Below are positions 1-8,026 of a stretch of DNA of 64,000 nucleotides, one piece after another; within the stretch, counting starts at the first letter, position 1, and every line of letters starts with the position of its first letter. The position numbers were made by a program, and so were the translations under genes. The DNA comes from an uncultured Parabacteroides sp. (lineage in GTDB: Bacteria > Bacteroidota > Bacteroidia > Bacteroidales > Tannerellaceae). The notes under the pieces were generated by a model. That model did not search any database, was not told the DNA's origin, and saw only the letters and a list, made by a program, of their open reading frames with translations. The DNA lies in the NCBI GenBank assembly GCA_944325355.1, contig CALUZS010000003.1, positions 124,001 through 188,000 on the forward strand, in the 5' to 3' direction.

Positions 1-9
1 ATGATTATC

Positions 10-678
10 TTATTTGCGGGTTAATATCTCATCGATCATGCCGTATTCTTTTGCTTCGGAAGCTGTCATCCAGAAATCCCGGTCGCTGTCGCGTTCTATT
101 TCTTCGTAACTTTTTCCGGAATGATTCGATATTATCGTATAAAGTTCTTTTTTCAATTTCTGTATCTCACGGGCCGTTATCTCAATATCGGAAGCTTGTC
201 CTTGGGCTCCTCCCATTGGTTGGTGTATCATTACACGTGAATGTGGAAGGGCTTGACGTTTGCCTTTCTCTCCGGCTACCAATAATACGGCAGCCATTGA
301 TGCAGCCATGCCTGTACAGATGGTACATACATTACTTCCGATGATTTGCATTGTGTCGTAAATGCCTAGCCCTGCATAAACAGATCCGCCCGGCGAATTG
401 ATATAAATGGAAATGTCTTTGCTTGAATCGACAGAATCCAAATATAATAATTGGGCTTGTATCGTATTTGCGGTATAGTCATCAATTTGCGTTCCGAGAA
501 AGATAATCCGTTCCATCATTAAACGGGAGAATACGTCTAACTGTGTTACGTTTAATTGGCGTTCTTCCAAAATGTACGGGTTCAAATAACTGGCTTGCGT
601 TCTGATGACATCGTCAAGCACCATGCTGTTTATCCCTAAATGTTTGACGGCATATTTCCTGAAATCGTTCATATCCAT
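10..678 (-). CDS. clpP: ATP-dependent Clp protease proteolytic subunit ClpP
   Basis: Serine peptidase that forms the barrel-shaped proteolytic core with ClpX or another Clp ATPase and degrades unfolded or tagged cytoplasmic proteins. Seen: the Ser nucleophile in GMAASMAAVL, the His in RVMIHQP, and the Asp-containing DSDRDFWMTASEAKEYGMIDE near the C terminus. The start at 678 (MDMNDFRKYAVKHLG) gives 222 residues, the usual length for Bacteroidales ClpP. The frame is open upstream to an ATG at 738, which would add 20 residues (MGIEGNPFPR...) unlike the family. It lies downstream of tig on the same strand. The order tig-clpP is usually followed by clpX, which would lie beyond base 1. The family call is secure and the exact start less so. 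Confidence 0.95.
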   Translation of the reverse strand: MDMNDFRKYAVKHLGINSMVLDDVIRTQASYLNPYILEERQLNVTQLDVFSRLMMERIIFLGTQIDDYTANTIQAQLLYLDSVDSSKDISIYINSPGGSVYAGLGIYDTMQIIGSNVCTICTGMAASMAAVLLVAGEKGKRQALPHSRVMIHQPMGGAQGQASDIEITAREIQKLKKELYTIISNHSGKSYEEIERDSDRDFWMTASEAKEYGMIDEILTRK

Positions 679-855
679 AGCTTTAGTATAATCATTTTTT
701 GTGTTAAAACGAGGAAAGGGATTTCCCTCAATGCCCATTTTTTATGGAAAACAAAGTTATAAATAATTTCTAATCGAAACAATATCTTTGGTTTTCCTCT
801 AAAAAAATTGAGAGAAATCCCTTCTGAAAAAGAGTAGTGGAAGATGTTATTCCTA

Positions 856-2211
856 TTACTGCTCAAATAATTTATTGAATTCTTCAGTAGAAACTTCTTT
901 TTCTTCCAATTCAACTTGCTCTTTTAACCATGCGGCTATTTTTTCTTCAACAGCGCGTTCGATGATGTTCTGAAGTGTCTGTTTATTCTTCAACATGTCT
1001 TTTGCATAGTTGTCGAGAACATCTTCTGGTACCGAAAGCATGCCATATTGGGCGAACTGCGATTTAGCAACGCGCTTGGCAAAAGTTTCAACATCGGCAT
1101 CTTCAACTTTGATTTCGTTGTCCTTGACGATGCTTTCTTTTATTAAGTGGTAAGTTAAATCTTTAATTATTTGTGGATAATCTTCTTCTACTTTTTCCGG
1201 AGTATTCTTTTCGTTGGCAACCAATAACCAGCGTTTTAGAATGCTGTCGGCGAATTTCAATTCACCAACTTTCCCAACCAGCATCTCGCGGGCGTCTTCT
1301 AAGAATTTGAAATCAGATTGAGGTACATATTGTTCCGTCAAAGCTTCAACAATTTTGTTTTTGAATTCTTCTTCGCTGGTAACAATACCTTCTCCGAAAA
1401 CTTTGTCAAATAACTCCTGATTCATTTCCGCATCTTTGTGACGGGTGATTTCTTTTATCTCAAAGCTGAAATCAGAGGTTGTTTCTGCGACTTTTGATTT
1501 GTCTATTTTTAAGAGTGATGCGATTTCTGCTTCCGCACCGTCATATGCTTTATTCGGGTTGAAGATGACAACCGTGTTGTTCTTTGCTCCTAAGAATTTC
1601 TTTCTTTCTTCTTCATTTTTAATATAAGAAGGCATAAGTATTGCATCTTCTACAACGATTCCGCCTTCTTTGACTGCTCCGTTTTCGAGTTCTGCGATAA
1701 CCCCTTTTACCAAATCTTTTTCTTCTACCTCATCTACTTTGTCGTATGAGCCAAAATTAGCACGATATGCGTCTAATTGTTTAGAAACCATTTCATCGTC
1801 TATCTTGACTTTGTAATATGGTAATTTATCTTTTTTGCTTAATTCGATTTTTATTTCCGGCGCAAGAGCTACGTCAAAGCAGAATTCGAATTCTTCTTGG
1901 GTATTGAAGTCGATAGCTTTCTGTTCGGTCTGATTGGGTAATGGTTCGCCCAAAATATTTAATTTGTTCTCTTGGATGTAATGGTACAGTTTTTCAGAAA
2001 CCAGTTTGTTGATTTCTTCCGCTAACGCTTGTTTTCCATACATCTTTTTTATCATTCCCATAGGAACCATCCCTTTACGGAATCCGGGAATGTTGGCTTT
2101 CTTACGTATGTTCTTCAGACTTTTTTCTACCTGCTCGGCATAATCTGATTGCCCTATTTCTATTTTTATGATACCGCTGGTGGTGTCATTGTTTTTAAGC
2201 GAAATATTCAT
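856..2211 (-). CDS. tig: Trigger factor, ribosome-associated chaperone
   Basis: Binds the ribosome near the exit tunnel and shields nascent chains; the family also carries an FKBP-type prolyl isomerase domain. Seen: an N-terminal ribosome-binding domain with the signature-like segment IPGFRKGMVPMGMIKKMYG at about residues 40-60, a central region in the place of the isomerase domain, and a long helical, charged C-terminal arm ending in EEKEVSTEEFNKLFEQ. The length of 451 residues is typical for Bacteroidetes. A near-perfect Bacteroides-type promoter lies 45 bases upstream. clpP follows after about 180 bases on the same strand, so folding and degradation of new proteins are encoded together. 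Confidence 0.95.
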   Translation of the reverse strand: MNISLKNNDTTSGIIKIEIGQSDYAEQVEKSLKNIRKKANIPGFRKGMVPMGMIKKMYGKQALAEEINKLVSEKLYHYIQENKLNILGEPLPNQTEQKAIDFNTQEEFEFCFDVALAPEIKIELSKKDKLPYYKVKIDDEMVSKQLDAYRANFGSYDKVDEVEEKDLVKGVIAELENGAVKEGGIVVEDAILMPSYIKNEEERKKFLGAKNNTVVIFNPNKAYDGAEAEIASLLKIDKSKVAETTSDFSFEIKEITRHKDAEMNQELFDKVFGEGIVTSEEEFKNKIVEALTEQYVPQSDFKFLEDAREMLVGKVGELKFADSILKRWLLVANEKNTPEKVEEDYPQIIKDLTYHLIKESIVKDNEIKVEDADVETFAKRVAKSQFAQYGMLSVPEDVLDNYAKDMLKNKQTLQNIIERAVEEKIAAWLKEQVELEEKEVSTEEFNKLFEQ

Positions 2212-2255
2212 TATGATATATATTTAATTTGTTTCTATTAGCTGGATTTAGGGTG

Positions 2256-2286
2256 CAAAATTAGTTTTATCTTTTAATATAACAAA
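2256..2286 (-). promoter_or_regulatory. Bacteroides-type promoter of tig
   Basis: Read on the minus strand, TTTG (2286-2283) is followed by exactly 19 bases and then TAATTTTG (2263-2256). This matches the Bacteroidetes consensus TTTG-N19-21-TAnnTTTG. The predicted transcript start is about 35-40 bases before the tig ATG at 2211. The position between divergent tig and guaA supports it. Confidence 0.75.
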
Positions 2287-2347
2287 TAGTTGACTGATAT
2301 TTTATACTTTTCTTATTCCCTGTTTGTTGCTCTTCGCTGTTTTGTTC

Positions 2348-2381
2348 TTTGCTTGTGTTTCCCGAATTTTTCGTATCTTTG
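2348..2381 (+). promoter_or_regulatory. Probable promoter of guaA
   Basis: TATCTTTG at 2374-2381 fits the TAnnTTTG -7 element, and TTTG at 2348-2351 is a possible -33 element with a slightly long 22-base spacer. It sits 28 bases before the ATG at 2410. It also argues against a start upstream of 2381. Confidence 0.6.
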
Positions 2382-2409
2382 TCCCACTTCAAACAAATTA
2401 ATAATTTGC

Positions 2410-3930
2410 ATGCACGAACGACTTATTATTCTTGATTTCGGTTCGCAGACAACTCAATTGATTGGCCGTCGGGTCAGAGAGTTAAATATGTATTGCGAAA
2501 TAGTTCCTTATAACAAATTTCCGCAGGATGCAGCCGATGTGAAAGGTGTAATCCTTTCGGGGAGCCCATATTCTGTTTATGATAAGAATGCGTTTAAAAC
2601 AGATTTGAGCAATATCCGTGGGAAATATCCCATTCTCGGCATCTGCTATGGTGCACAATTTTTGGCTTATACGTCCGGAGGAAAGGTAGAATCGGCAGAT
2701 TCTCGGGAATATGGACGGGCGAATCTGACAAATGTGGACGGGAATGATCCATTGTTTAAGGGGATTGAGTCCGGTTCTCAAATTTGGATGTCGCACGGTG
2801 ACACAATTACGCAGCTTCCGGATAATTTCCGGATTATAGCAAGCACGAATGATGTGCAAAATGCTGCATATCGTGTTGAGGGGGAACAGACTTGGGGCGT
2901 TCAGTTTCATCCGGAAGTTTTTCATTCTGTGGATGGAACGAAGTTGCTTGATAACTTTTTAAATATTTGTGGTTGCGCAAAAGATTGGACGCCGGCTTCA
3001 TTTATCGAGTCGACTGTTGCTGAGTTGAAAGAGAAACTGGGCAACGATAAGGTCATCCTTGCTCTTTCCGGCGGTGTGGATTCTTCGGTGACTGCTGTGT
3101 TGTTGAATAAGGCGATTGGAAAGAACCTGACTTGCATATTTGTAGATCACGGATTGTTGCGTAAGAATGAGTTCGAGAATGTGATGCGTGACTATGAACA
3201 TTTGGGTCTGAACGTTATAGGTGTTAATGCAAAAGATAAATTTTATAAGGAATTGGCAGGCGTGACCGATCCGGAGAAGAAACGTAAAATCATAGGTAAA
3301 GGTTTTATCGATGTTTTCGATGAGGAGGCGCATAAACTGAAAGATATAAAATGGTTGGGACAAGGGACTATCTATCCGGATGTGATAGAATCGCTTTCCA
3401 TTACGGGCACTACTATAAAAAGCCATCATAATGTAGGCGGACTCCCCGAGAAGATGAATTTGAAACTTGTTGAACCGTTGCGTTTGTTGTTCAAGGATGA
3501 GGTTCGTCGCGTAGGAACAGAATTGGGAATGCAGGAGAATTTGATAAAACGCCATCCTTTCCCCGGTCCTGGTTTAGGTATACGCATATTAGGGGATATC
3601 ACGGCCGAGAAGGTACGGATATTGCAAGATGCTGATGATATTTATATGTCCCTGATGAGAGAATGGGGCTTGTATGATAAAATCTGGCAGGCAGGTGCAA
3701 TATTGCTTCCGATTCGTTCCGTAGGCGTCATGGGTGATGAACGTACTTATGAGAATACGGTCGCTTTGCGTGCGGTTACTTCTTCGGATGCAATGACGGC
3801 AGATTGGGCACATCTGCCTTATGAGTTTTTGGCGAAGGTGTCTAACGAAATCATCAATAAGGTAAAAGGCGTGAATCGCGTAGTTTACGATATCAGTTCG
3901 AAGCCACCTTCGACTATTGAGTGGGAATAA
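2410..3930 (+). CDS. guaA: GMP synthase (glutamine-hydrolysing)
   Basis: Converts XMP to GMP using ATP and glutamine, the last step of guanine nucleotide synthesis. Seen: an N-terminal class I glutamine amidotransferase with the nucleophile Cys in LGICYGAQF and His/Glu in QFHPEVFH, the ATP pyrophosphatase P-loop [10 protein letters not shown], and the C-terminal dimerisation domain with [14 protein letters not shown] and the final PPSTIEWE. The length is 506 residues. The frame is open upstream to a TTG at 2290, but [16 protein letters not shown] at 2410 is the family start and the promoter lies between the two. A strong terminator follows the gene, so it appears monocistronic. Confidence 0.97.
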   Translation: MHERLIILDFGSQTTQLIGRRVRELNMYCEIVPYNKFPQDAADVKGVILSGSPYSVYDKNAFKTDLSNIRGKYPILGICYGAQFLAYTSGGKVESADSREYGRANLTNVDGNDPLFKGIESGSQIWMSHGDTITQLPDNFRIIASTNDVQNAAYRVEGEQTWGVQFHPEVFHSVDGTKLLDNFLNICGCAKDWTPASFIESTVAELKEKLGNDKVILALSGGVDSSVTAVLLNKAIGKNLTCIFVDHGLLRKNEFENVMRDYEHLGLNVIGVNAKDKFYKELAGVTDPEKKRKIIGKGFIDVFDEEAHKLKDIKWLGQGTIYPDVIESLSITGTTIKSHHNVGGLPEKMNLKLVEPLRLLFKDEVRRVGTELGMQENLIKRHPFPGPGLGIRILGDITAEKVRILQDADDIYMSLMREWGLYDKIWQAGAILLPIRSVGVMGDERTYENTVALRAVTSSDAMTADWAHLPYEFLAKVSNEIINKVKGVNRVVYDISSKPPSTIEWE

Positions 3931-3966
3931 CCTTAGTTTGGGACTTGCATATAAATAATAGTATGG

Positions 3967-4007
3967 CGCACATTCCTTCGTGAGAAGGAATGTGCGTTTG
4001 TTTTTTT
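3967..4007 (+). terminator. Intrinsic terminator after guaA
   Basis: A 13-base-pair perfect stem (3967-3979 with 3984-3996) closes a GTGA loop and is followed by TTTG and a run of T to 4007. It lies 37 bases past the guaA stop. It also separates guaA from the convergent rsmE. Confidence 0.9.
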
Positions 4008-4019
4008 AGTAGCTCGTTT

Positions 4020-4721
4020 CTATTGGTTCAAAACGTGTATGGTATGACATGCGACCAATGCTGCTGTTTCGGTTCGGAGCCGGCTGTTGCCTAATGAAAT
4101 TGCTTCGAATCCGTTTTCGAGGGCTAACGTAATTTCTTTGGGGCTGAAATCACCCTCCGGTCCAATGAGTATTAGTGCGTTTTCGTGCTTCTGGTAAATC
4201 TCTTTTATCAACGGTTTCTCCCCTTTTTCACAATGGGCGATGAATTTGCGCCCGTTGAAAGGTTGTTGTACGAAATTTTTGAAATCGGTTATCCCGTTAT
4301 TCAGCAAAGGCAAGGTTGCTTTTTGGGATTGTTTCATGGCACTGACCAAGATTTTCCTTAGCCGTTCGGTTTTAATCTCTTTCCTTTCAGAGAATTGGCA
4401 GTTCAGGCAACTGATTTCATCAATCCCGATTTCGGTCGCTTTCTCGGCAAACCATTCCATCCGGTCCATGTTTTTGGTCGGTGCTATTGCGATATGGATG
4501 TAGAAATCCCAAGGCCTGTCTTGTTTCCACTGTCTGATAATCTCCACTTTGCAATGCTTTTGGTGAGCATGTGTGATGTTCGCTTCAAAAAAATATCCTT
4601 TTCCGTCGGTTAATAAAATGGATGAGCCTTCCGATAGACGAAGAACTCGGACACAGTGTCCTGACTCCTCTTCCGGGAGTGTCAAATCGTTTAAGATGTC
4701 TGGGGTGTAAAATATTTGCAT
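4020..4721 (-). CDS. rsmE: 16S rRNA (uracil-1498-N3)-methyltransferase RsmE
   Basis: SAM-dependent SPOUT-class methyltransferase that modifies U1498 of 16S rRNA. Seen: an N-terminal PUA-like part (EESGHCVRVLRLSEGSSILLTDG) and the C-terminal knotted SAM site with LILIGPEGDFSPKEI followed by ISLGNSRLRTETAALVA, which are diagnostic for RsmE. The length of 233 residues is normal. It is the last gene of a tight operon, beginning 2 bases after the stop of the nucleoside transporter gene. Confidence 0.95.
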   Translation of the reverse strand: MQIFYTPDILNDLTLPEEESGHCVRVLRLSEGSSILLTDGKGYFFEANITHAHQKHCKVEIIRQWKQDRPWDFYIHIAIAPTKNMDRMEWFAEKATEIGIDEISCLNCQFSERKEIKTERLRKILVSAMKQSQKATLPLLNNGITDFKNFVQQPFNGRKFIAHCEKGEKPLIKEIYQKHENALILIGPEGDFSPKEITLALENGFEAISLGNSRLRTETAALVACHTIHVLNQ

Positions 4722-4723
4722 GA

Positions 4724-6037
4724 CTAATTTAAAAACATTCCAATAACAGCAGCTGAGAGTACGGAAACCAACATGCCTCCTACCATTGCCGGGAATCCTA
4801 ACCGGGAAATGATTTTGCGTTTGTTAGGTGCAAGTACCGATAAACTCCCTAATAGTATGCCAATAGACGAAATATTGGCGAAGCCGCAAAGCAGGTATGT
4901 AGACATGATTACCGACTTTTCCGAAGCAAAGATACCTACTTCTTTCCATTGCTGCAGTTGTGAATAGGCAACAAATTCATTCAAAATCGTTTTTTGTCCT
5001 AATAAAGAGCCTACCGGGACAATATCTTCCAAGGGGATTCCTATCAGCCACATAAAGGGTGCCATGATGATTCCCAGCATAAATTGGAAAGTAAGTCCTT
5101 GGGCTTTTCCTCCGGTTACTTCGCTTATCCAGTCATTTAGCCCGGTGTATCGTCCGATTATTCCGTCTGTAATATAATTTGCCAAGGCGACCAATGAAAC
5201 AAAAACGAACAGCATAGCGGCGATGCTGACCATTAGTTTAAGTCCGGTCATTGTCCCTTCTGCTATGGCGTCGAGTGTGTTGGAATAACGGCGTGTGTTC
5301 ATTTCTACCGGAATGGTTTCAATCTTTTTTGTCTGTGGGCATATTATTTTTGCAACGGCAATCGATGCCGGAGCAGCCATAATCGATGCGGATAATAGAT
5401 GTTTTGCAAATAATAGTTGAGCTTGCGGGTTATCTCCTCCAAGCATGCCGATATATGTCCCCATGACTGTCCCGGCAATGGTACCCATACCGGAGACCAT
5501 AACCAAAAATAATTCTGATTTATTCATTTTGGGCAGGTATTCTTTAATCAGTACCGGAGCTTCAGACATACCTATGAATATATTCCCGGAGACGACAAGT
5601 CCTTCTGCACCGGAGATTCTGAGCAGACGCCTTAATAGCCAAGAGATGAGCTTTACAATTTTTTGAATGATTCCCCAATGGTAACAGAGAGATACCAGTG
5701 CGGAGAAAAAGATGATTACCGGCAATGAGTGCAAGAGGAATATGAACCCGTTTTTCTTTGAAGCATACGGCCCTAATAAAAAGGCCAGTCCGGATTGAGC
5801 CGATTCCATTATTTTGATGAAACATTTGCTAATGCCTTCGACCAGAATCCCGATAAAAGGTACGTATAGAATTAGAAAAGCTAGTATAATTTGGAGCGTG
5901 ATACTACGGAGAATTAGTTCCCAGTCAATTTTTCGTTTCCCGAAACTTAGCAGATAGCTTATAGCTATGACGGCGCATATGCCTGCCAAGCCTCTTAAGA
6001 TAGATACGAAATCGAATCCTATGGAGGTTTCAACCAT
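4724..6037 (-). CDS. Concentrative nucleoside transporter (NupC/CNT family)
   Basis: Inner-membrane symporter of the CNT family, expected to import nucleosides with H+ or Na+. Seen: about ten hydrophobic segments over 437 residues; the CNT-type motif GNIFIGMSEAPVLIKEYLP; the gate region SGMGTIAGTVMGTYIGMLGG; and the C-terminal domain with NEFVAYSQL and LLCGFANISSIGILLGSL, typical of the family. The gene starts inside the end of the upstream bifunctional-nuclease-family gene (8-base overlap) and ends 2 bases before rsmE, so the three are very probably co-transcribed and translationally coupled. The exact substrate (pyrimidine or purine nucleosides) cannot be read from the sequence. Confidence 0.92.
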   Translation of the reverse strand: MVETSIGFDFVSILRGLAGICAVIAISYLLSFGKRKIDWELILRSITLQIILAFLILYVPFIGILVEGISKCFIKIMESAQSGLAFLLGPYASKKNGFIFLLHSLPVIIFFSALVSLCYHWGIIQKIVKLISWLLRRLLRISGAEGLVVSGNIFIGMSEAPVLIKEYLPKMNKSELFLVMVSGMGTIAGTVMGTYIGMLGGDNPQAQLLFAKHLLSASIMAAPASIAVAKIICPQTKKIETIPVEMNTRRYSNTLDAIAEGTMTGLKLMVSIAAMLFVFVSLVALANYITDGIIGRYTGLNDWISEVTGGKAQGLTFQFMLGIIMAPFMWLIGIPLEDIVPVGSLLGQKTILNEFVAYSQLQQWKEVGIFASEKSVIMSTYLLCGFANISSIGILLGSLSVLAPNKRKIISRLGFPAMVGGMLVSVLSAAVIGMFLN

Positions 6038-6701
6038 TCGAACCTCCTTCTTTTGTTTTCCGTCGGTCTATTTCGTCCCGGTATATCTGTGCGTATTCGT
6101 AGTTCTCATTAATTATCGCTTTCTCGAATTTCTCTTGTAACGTATTGTCGGGAAGCGACCTTAGCCAAGCATCTCTTACATTTTTTGATTCAAATGAATC
6201 GGGATTAAGCTCTTCGTTGTTCAATATGTCATCGAATATTTCTTCCTCTTCTTCCACGATTGGTTCATCATCCTCGTCCTCTTCTTGCTCGTTGAATATA
6301 ATGCCGCATTCCCTTATAATCTCAGCAGTCGTATAAATGTCGGCGCCGGTGCGTAAAGCAATAGCAATGGCATCGGATGTTCTGGAATCGATGTCGATGA
6401 CTTTGGATTCCCCTGCAAGATGTAATTTGGAGTAAAAGACGCCGTCTTCGAATTTGTATATAAAGACTTCACAAAGTCTGATGCCGAACGCATTCATGAA
6501 AGAAATAAATAAATCGTGTGACAAGGGACGGGGCGGTATTATTTTTTCCAATGCGATTGCTATGGATTGCGCTTCGGCTGTCCCTACGATGATGGGAATG
6601 CGGTGAAATCCGCTCTCTTCAGTCAAAATCAAGGCATATGCACCCGATTGTATCTGACTGTTTGTCAATCCCTGTACCTGTAATTTTATTTTGTCTTTCA
6701 C
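6030..6701 (-). CDS. Bifunctional nuclease family (DUF151) protein with UVR motif
   Basis: Residues 1-135 form a BFN/DUF151 domain (GFHRIPIIVGTAEAQSIAIALE and SKVIDIDSRTSDAIAIALRTGADIYTT are characteristic). Some plant and mycobacterial relatives have reported nuclease activity; the bacterial role is unclear. A very acidic linker (about residues 142-170, largely E and D) follows. The C terminus (LQEKFEKAIINENYEYAQIYRDEIDRR) resembles the UvrB/UvrC interaction helix pair. The combination DUF151 plus UVR is common in Bacteroidetes. It heads the operon with the nucleoside transporter and rsmE. Function beyond the domain call is not known. Confidence 0.88.
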   Translation of the reverse strand: MKDKIKLQVQGLTNSQIQSGAYALILTEESGFHRIPIIVGTAEAQSIAIALEKIIPPRPLSHDLFISFMNAFGIRLCEVFIYKFEDGVFYSKLHLAGESKVIDIDSRTSDAIAIALRTGADIYTTAEIIRECGIIFNEQEEDEDDEPIVEEEEEIFDDILNNEELNPDSFESKNVRDAWLRSLPDNTLQEKFEKAIINENYEYAQIYRDEIDRRKTKEGGSNG

Positions 6702-6741
6702 GTTTGTACGTTTTTAAGTTTTGTTGGATTATAGAACAAAA

Positions 6742-6749
6742 CAAAAGTA
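6742..6749 (-). promoter_or_regulatory. Possible -7 element for the BFN-nupC-rsmE operon
   Basis: TACTTTTG on the minus strand (6749 to 6742) fits TAnnTTTG and lies about 40 bases before the ATG at 6701. No clear TTTG element is seen at the right distance upstream, so the call rests on one half-site. Confidence 0.45.
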
Positions 6750-6798
6750 ATACTTTTTACAGTATTTGCATTAACCTTTATCCAAATATTGAAAGCAT

Positions 6799-6865
6799 AA
6801 AAAAAGGCCATCTTCACAGACAGCCAATCTTCATTGCTAACCTTAAATCTAATACCATGAAAAAC
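6799..6865 (-). ncRNA. Candidate small RNA or leader-peptide unit with its own promoter and terminator
   Basis: On the minus strand a TATATTTG element (6879-6872) is followed by a predicted start near 6865. An ATG at 6858 opens a 14-codon frame (MVLDLRLAMKIGCL) whose TGA stop lies in the loop of a hairpin. The hairpin has an 8-base-pair stem (6825-6818 with 6813-6806), a GTGA loop and seven T (6805-6799). This is a complete minimal transcription unit of about 67 bases. A second element with a similar ATGGTnTTAG motif and GTGA-loop hairpin lies at 25363-25425. Whether the RNA or the peptide is the product is unknown. It does not read into a neighbouring gene. Confidence 0.5.
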
Positions 6866-6940
6866 ACAATGCAAATATAGATACTTTTCTGAAAACTGAA
6901 AGCGTTTTCTATTAAAAAAGTATGCTGTATAACATATTTT

Positions 6941-6961
6941 AATAGCGATGTTCCCGCTATT
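6941..6961. repeat. Short perfect inverted repeat upstream of the small RNA
   Basis: AATAGCG (6941-6947) and CGCTATT (6955-6961) form a perfect 7-base inverted repeat around a 7-base spacer. It has no T-run on either side, so it is not a terminator. It lies about 60 bases upstream of the small-RNA promoter on the minus strand and could be an operator, but nothing else supports that. Confidence 0.3.
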
Positions 6962-6976
6962 AAAACTCATAAACAA

Positions 6977-7003
6977 AAAAAAGAGTCTGTTTTACTCTTT
7001 TTT
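6977..7003 (-). terminator. Intrinsic terminator after the thioredoxin-like gene
   Basis: On the minus strand AAAGAGT and ACTCTTT pair around a short loop and are followed by T residues. The element starts directly at the stop codon of the gene ending at 7002. The stem is A/T-rich and of moderate strength. Confidence 0.65.
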
Positions 7004-7925
7004 ACCGGTCGCGGTTTTTGAAATAAAATTCCAGTTCTTGCAATGAACAGTTCCTGAATATGACTATTTTCTTGGAATCTAAAAGATACAGAGCCGGCAA
7101 GAAAGGAATATAGTAGAGCTCTTCATCTCGGATTGTCAACGATTTATCGATTGCGTTGAGCCACTTCCCGGGAAGTAACGAACGTTGTTTTTCCCAATCC
7201 GGAAAGTCTCCGTTTATATTTACTGCCAATACTTGTATCTCATCGTTGGAGATGAATTCGTATAAGCTTGACCGGTTAATTTCTTTGATGCTTTCTTGGC
7301 AATGTTCGCATTCGGGGTCATAGAAAAAGAGAAGTGTATATTCTCCTTGCAAATCTTTTAACCGTAAGTTTTCGCCGTTTTCCATCTGATATTCGAAATC
7401 GGAAGCCACTGTTCCGACCTTGTTCTTGTTTAGCAAGCCGTACAGGTACTGAGGCCGGATAAGTTCTTCTTCCGGCAACATGTGGGATTTCAATACATAA
7501 TCGAGAAAGTCGAGGTATAGCTCTTCATCTTTGACCGGTGAAGCGTCATCGAATAGGTACATGTCATACCAATCATAAAAGATATGCCAGGTCTCTGGGT
7601 ATTTTTCGATGCCTTGCATCATCTTTGGAATTATATCCGATGCGTGTTTCTTTACCGGTTCCATTTTCAGGATGTCCAGATAATTGACAAATGCCTGTTC
7701 CGTCTGCGGATGAATGATTTGGCTGCTGTCTGCGGTAAAATCGAAAAGATTCCAATAATGTTCTGCAAGGTATAGCGCCCGCCTGTCAATTTCCTGTATG
7801 GTATCCGGGATTGTTATCATCGGAAATGCGCGTTGGTCGTTGCCGGCGCATTTGTCTGTGGCAGCGGCACTGTTTATGATAAGTGTAAAAAGACATAGGC
7901 ACAGTAGCCATTTCCCTGTATTCAT
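7002..7925 (-). CDS. Secreted thioredoxin-fold protein (DUF5106-like)
   Basis: The product has 307 residues from the ATG at 7925, chosen because it begins a clear signal peptide (MNTGKWLLCLCLFTLIINSAAA). The frame is open further upstream, but those 18 codons look non-coding. The middle region (about 50-180) is helical and resembles the DUF5106 domain found in Bacteroidetes periplasmic thiol proteins. The C-terminal 130 residues form a thioredoxin-like domain with YTLLFFYDPECEHCQES, giving a CEHC active site, and a downstream cis-Pro-like FLPALYLLD. It probably acts as a periplasmic thiol-disulfide protein. The redox partner and target are unknown. Confidence 0.75.
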   Translation of the reverse strand: MNTGKWLLCLCLFTLIINSAAATDKCAGNDQRAFPMITIPDTIQEIDRRALYLAEHYWNLFDFTADSSQIIHPQTEQAFVNYLDILKMEPVKKHASDIIPKMMQGIEKYPETWHIFYDWYDMYLFDDASPVKDEELYLDFLDYVLKSHMLPEEELIRPQYLYGLLNKNKVGTVASDFEYQMENGENLRLKDLQGEYTLLFFYDPECEHCQESIKEINRSSLYEFISNDEIQVLAVNINGDFPDWEKQRSLLPGKWLNAIDKSLTIRDEELYYIPFLPALYLLDSKKIVIFRNCSLQELEFYFKNRDR

Positions 7926-7960
7926 TAGTTCCTGCTTTTTGTTTGCTGTAAAGATAGGAT

Positions 7961-7997
7961 AAAAACAGCGTACAGCCATTGGGCGCAGGCTGTTTTT
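7961..7997. terminator. Bidirectional hairpin between histidine kinase and thioredoxin-like gene
   Basis: AAAAACAGC (7961-7969) pairs with GCTGTTTTT (7989-7997). An alternative inner pairing ACAGCC/GGCTGT (7972-7977 with 7988-7993) also exists. T-runs occur on both strands. On the minus strand it would end the regulator/kinase operon. Immediately downstream on that strand TATCTTTA (7956-7949) resembles a -7 element for the gene starting at 7925. Confidence 0.55.
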
Positions 7998-8026
7998 TTA
8001 TTCAAGGCCTTGGATGTTGCATTTCG

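Noticed and set aside
51..344. Open frame antisense to clpP, as an example of many antisense frames
   Set aside because: All such frames lie inside well-recognised genes on the other strand and have no protein features of their own.
2290..2409. N-terminal extension of GMP synthase from a TTG
   Set aside because: The added 40 residues lack family similarity, and a promoter-like element lies between the TTG and the ATG at 2410.
6698..6976. 92-codon open frame on the minus strand
   Set aside because: It runs through the small-RNA promoter and terminator and shows no protein-like sequence.
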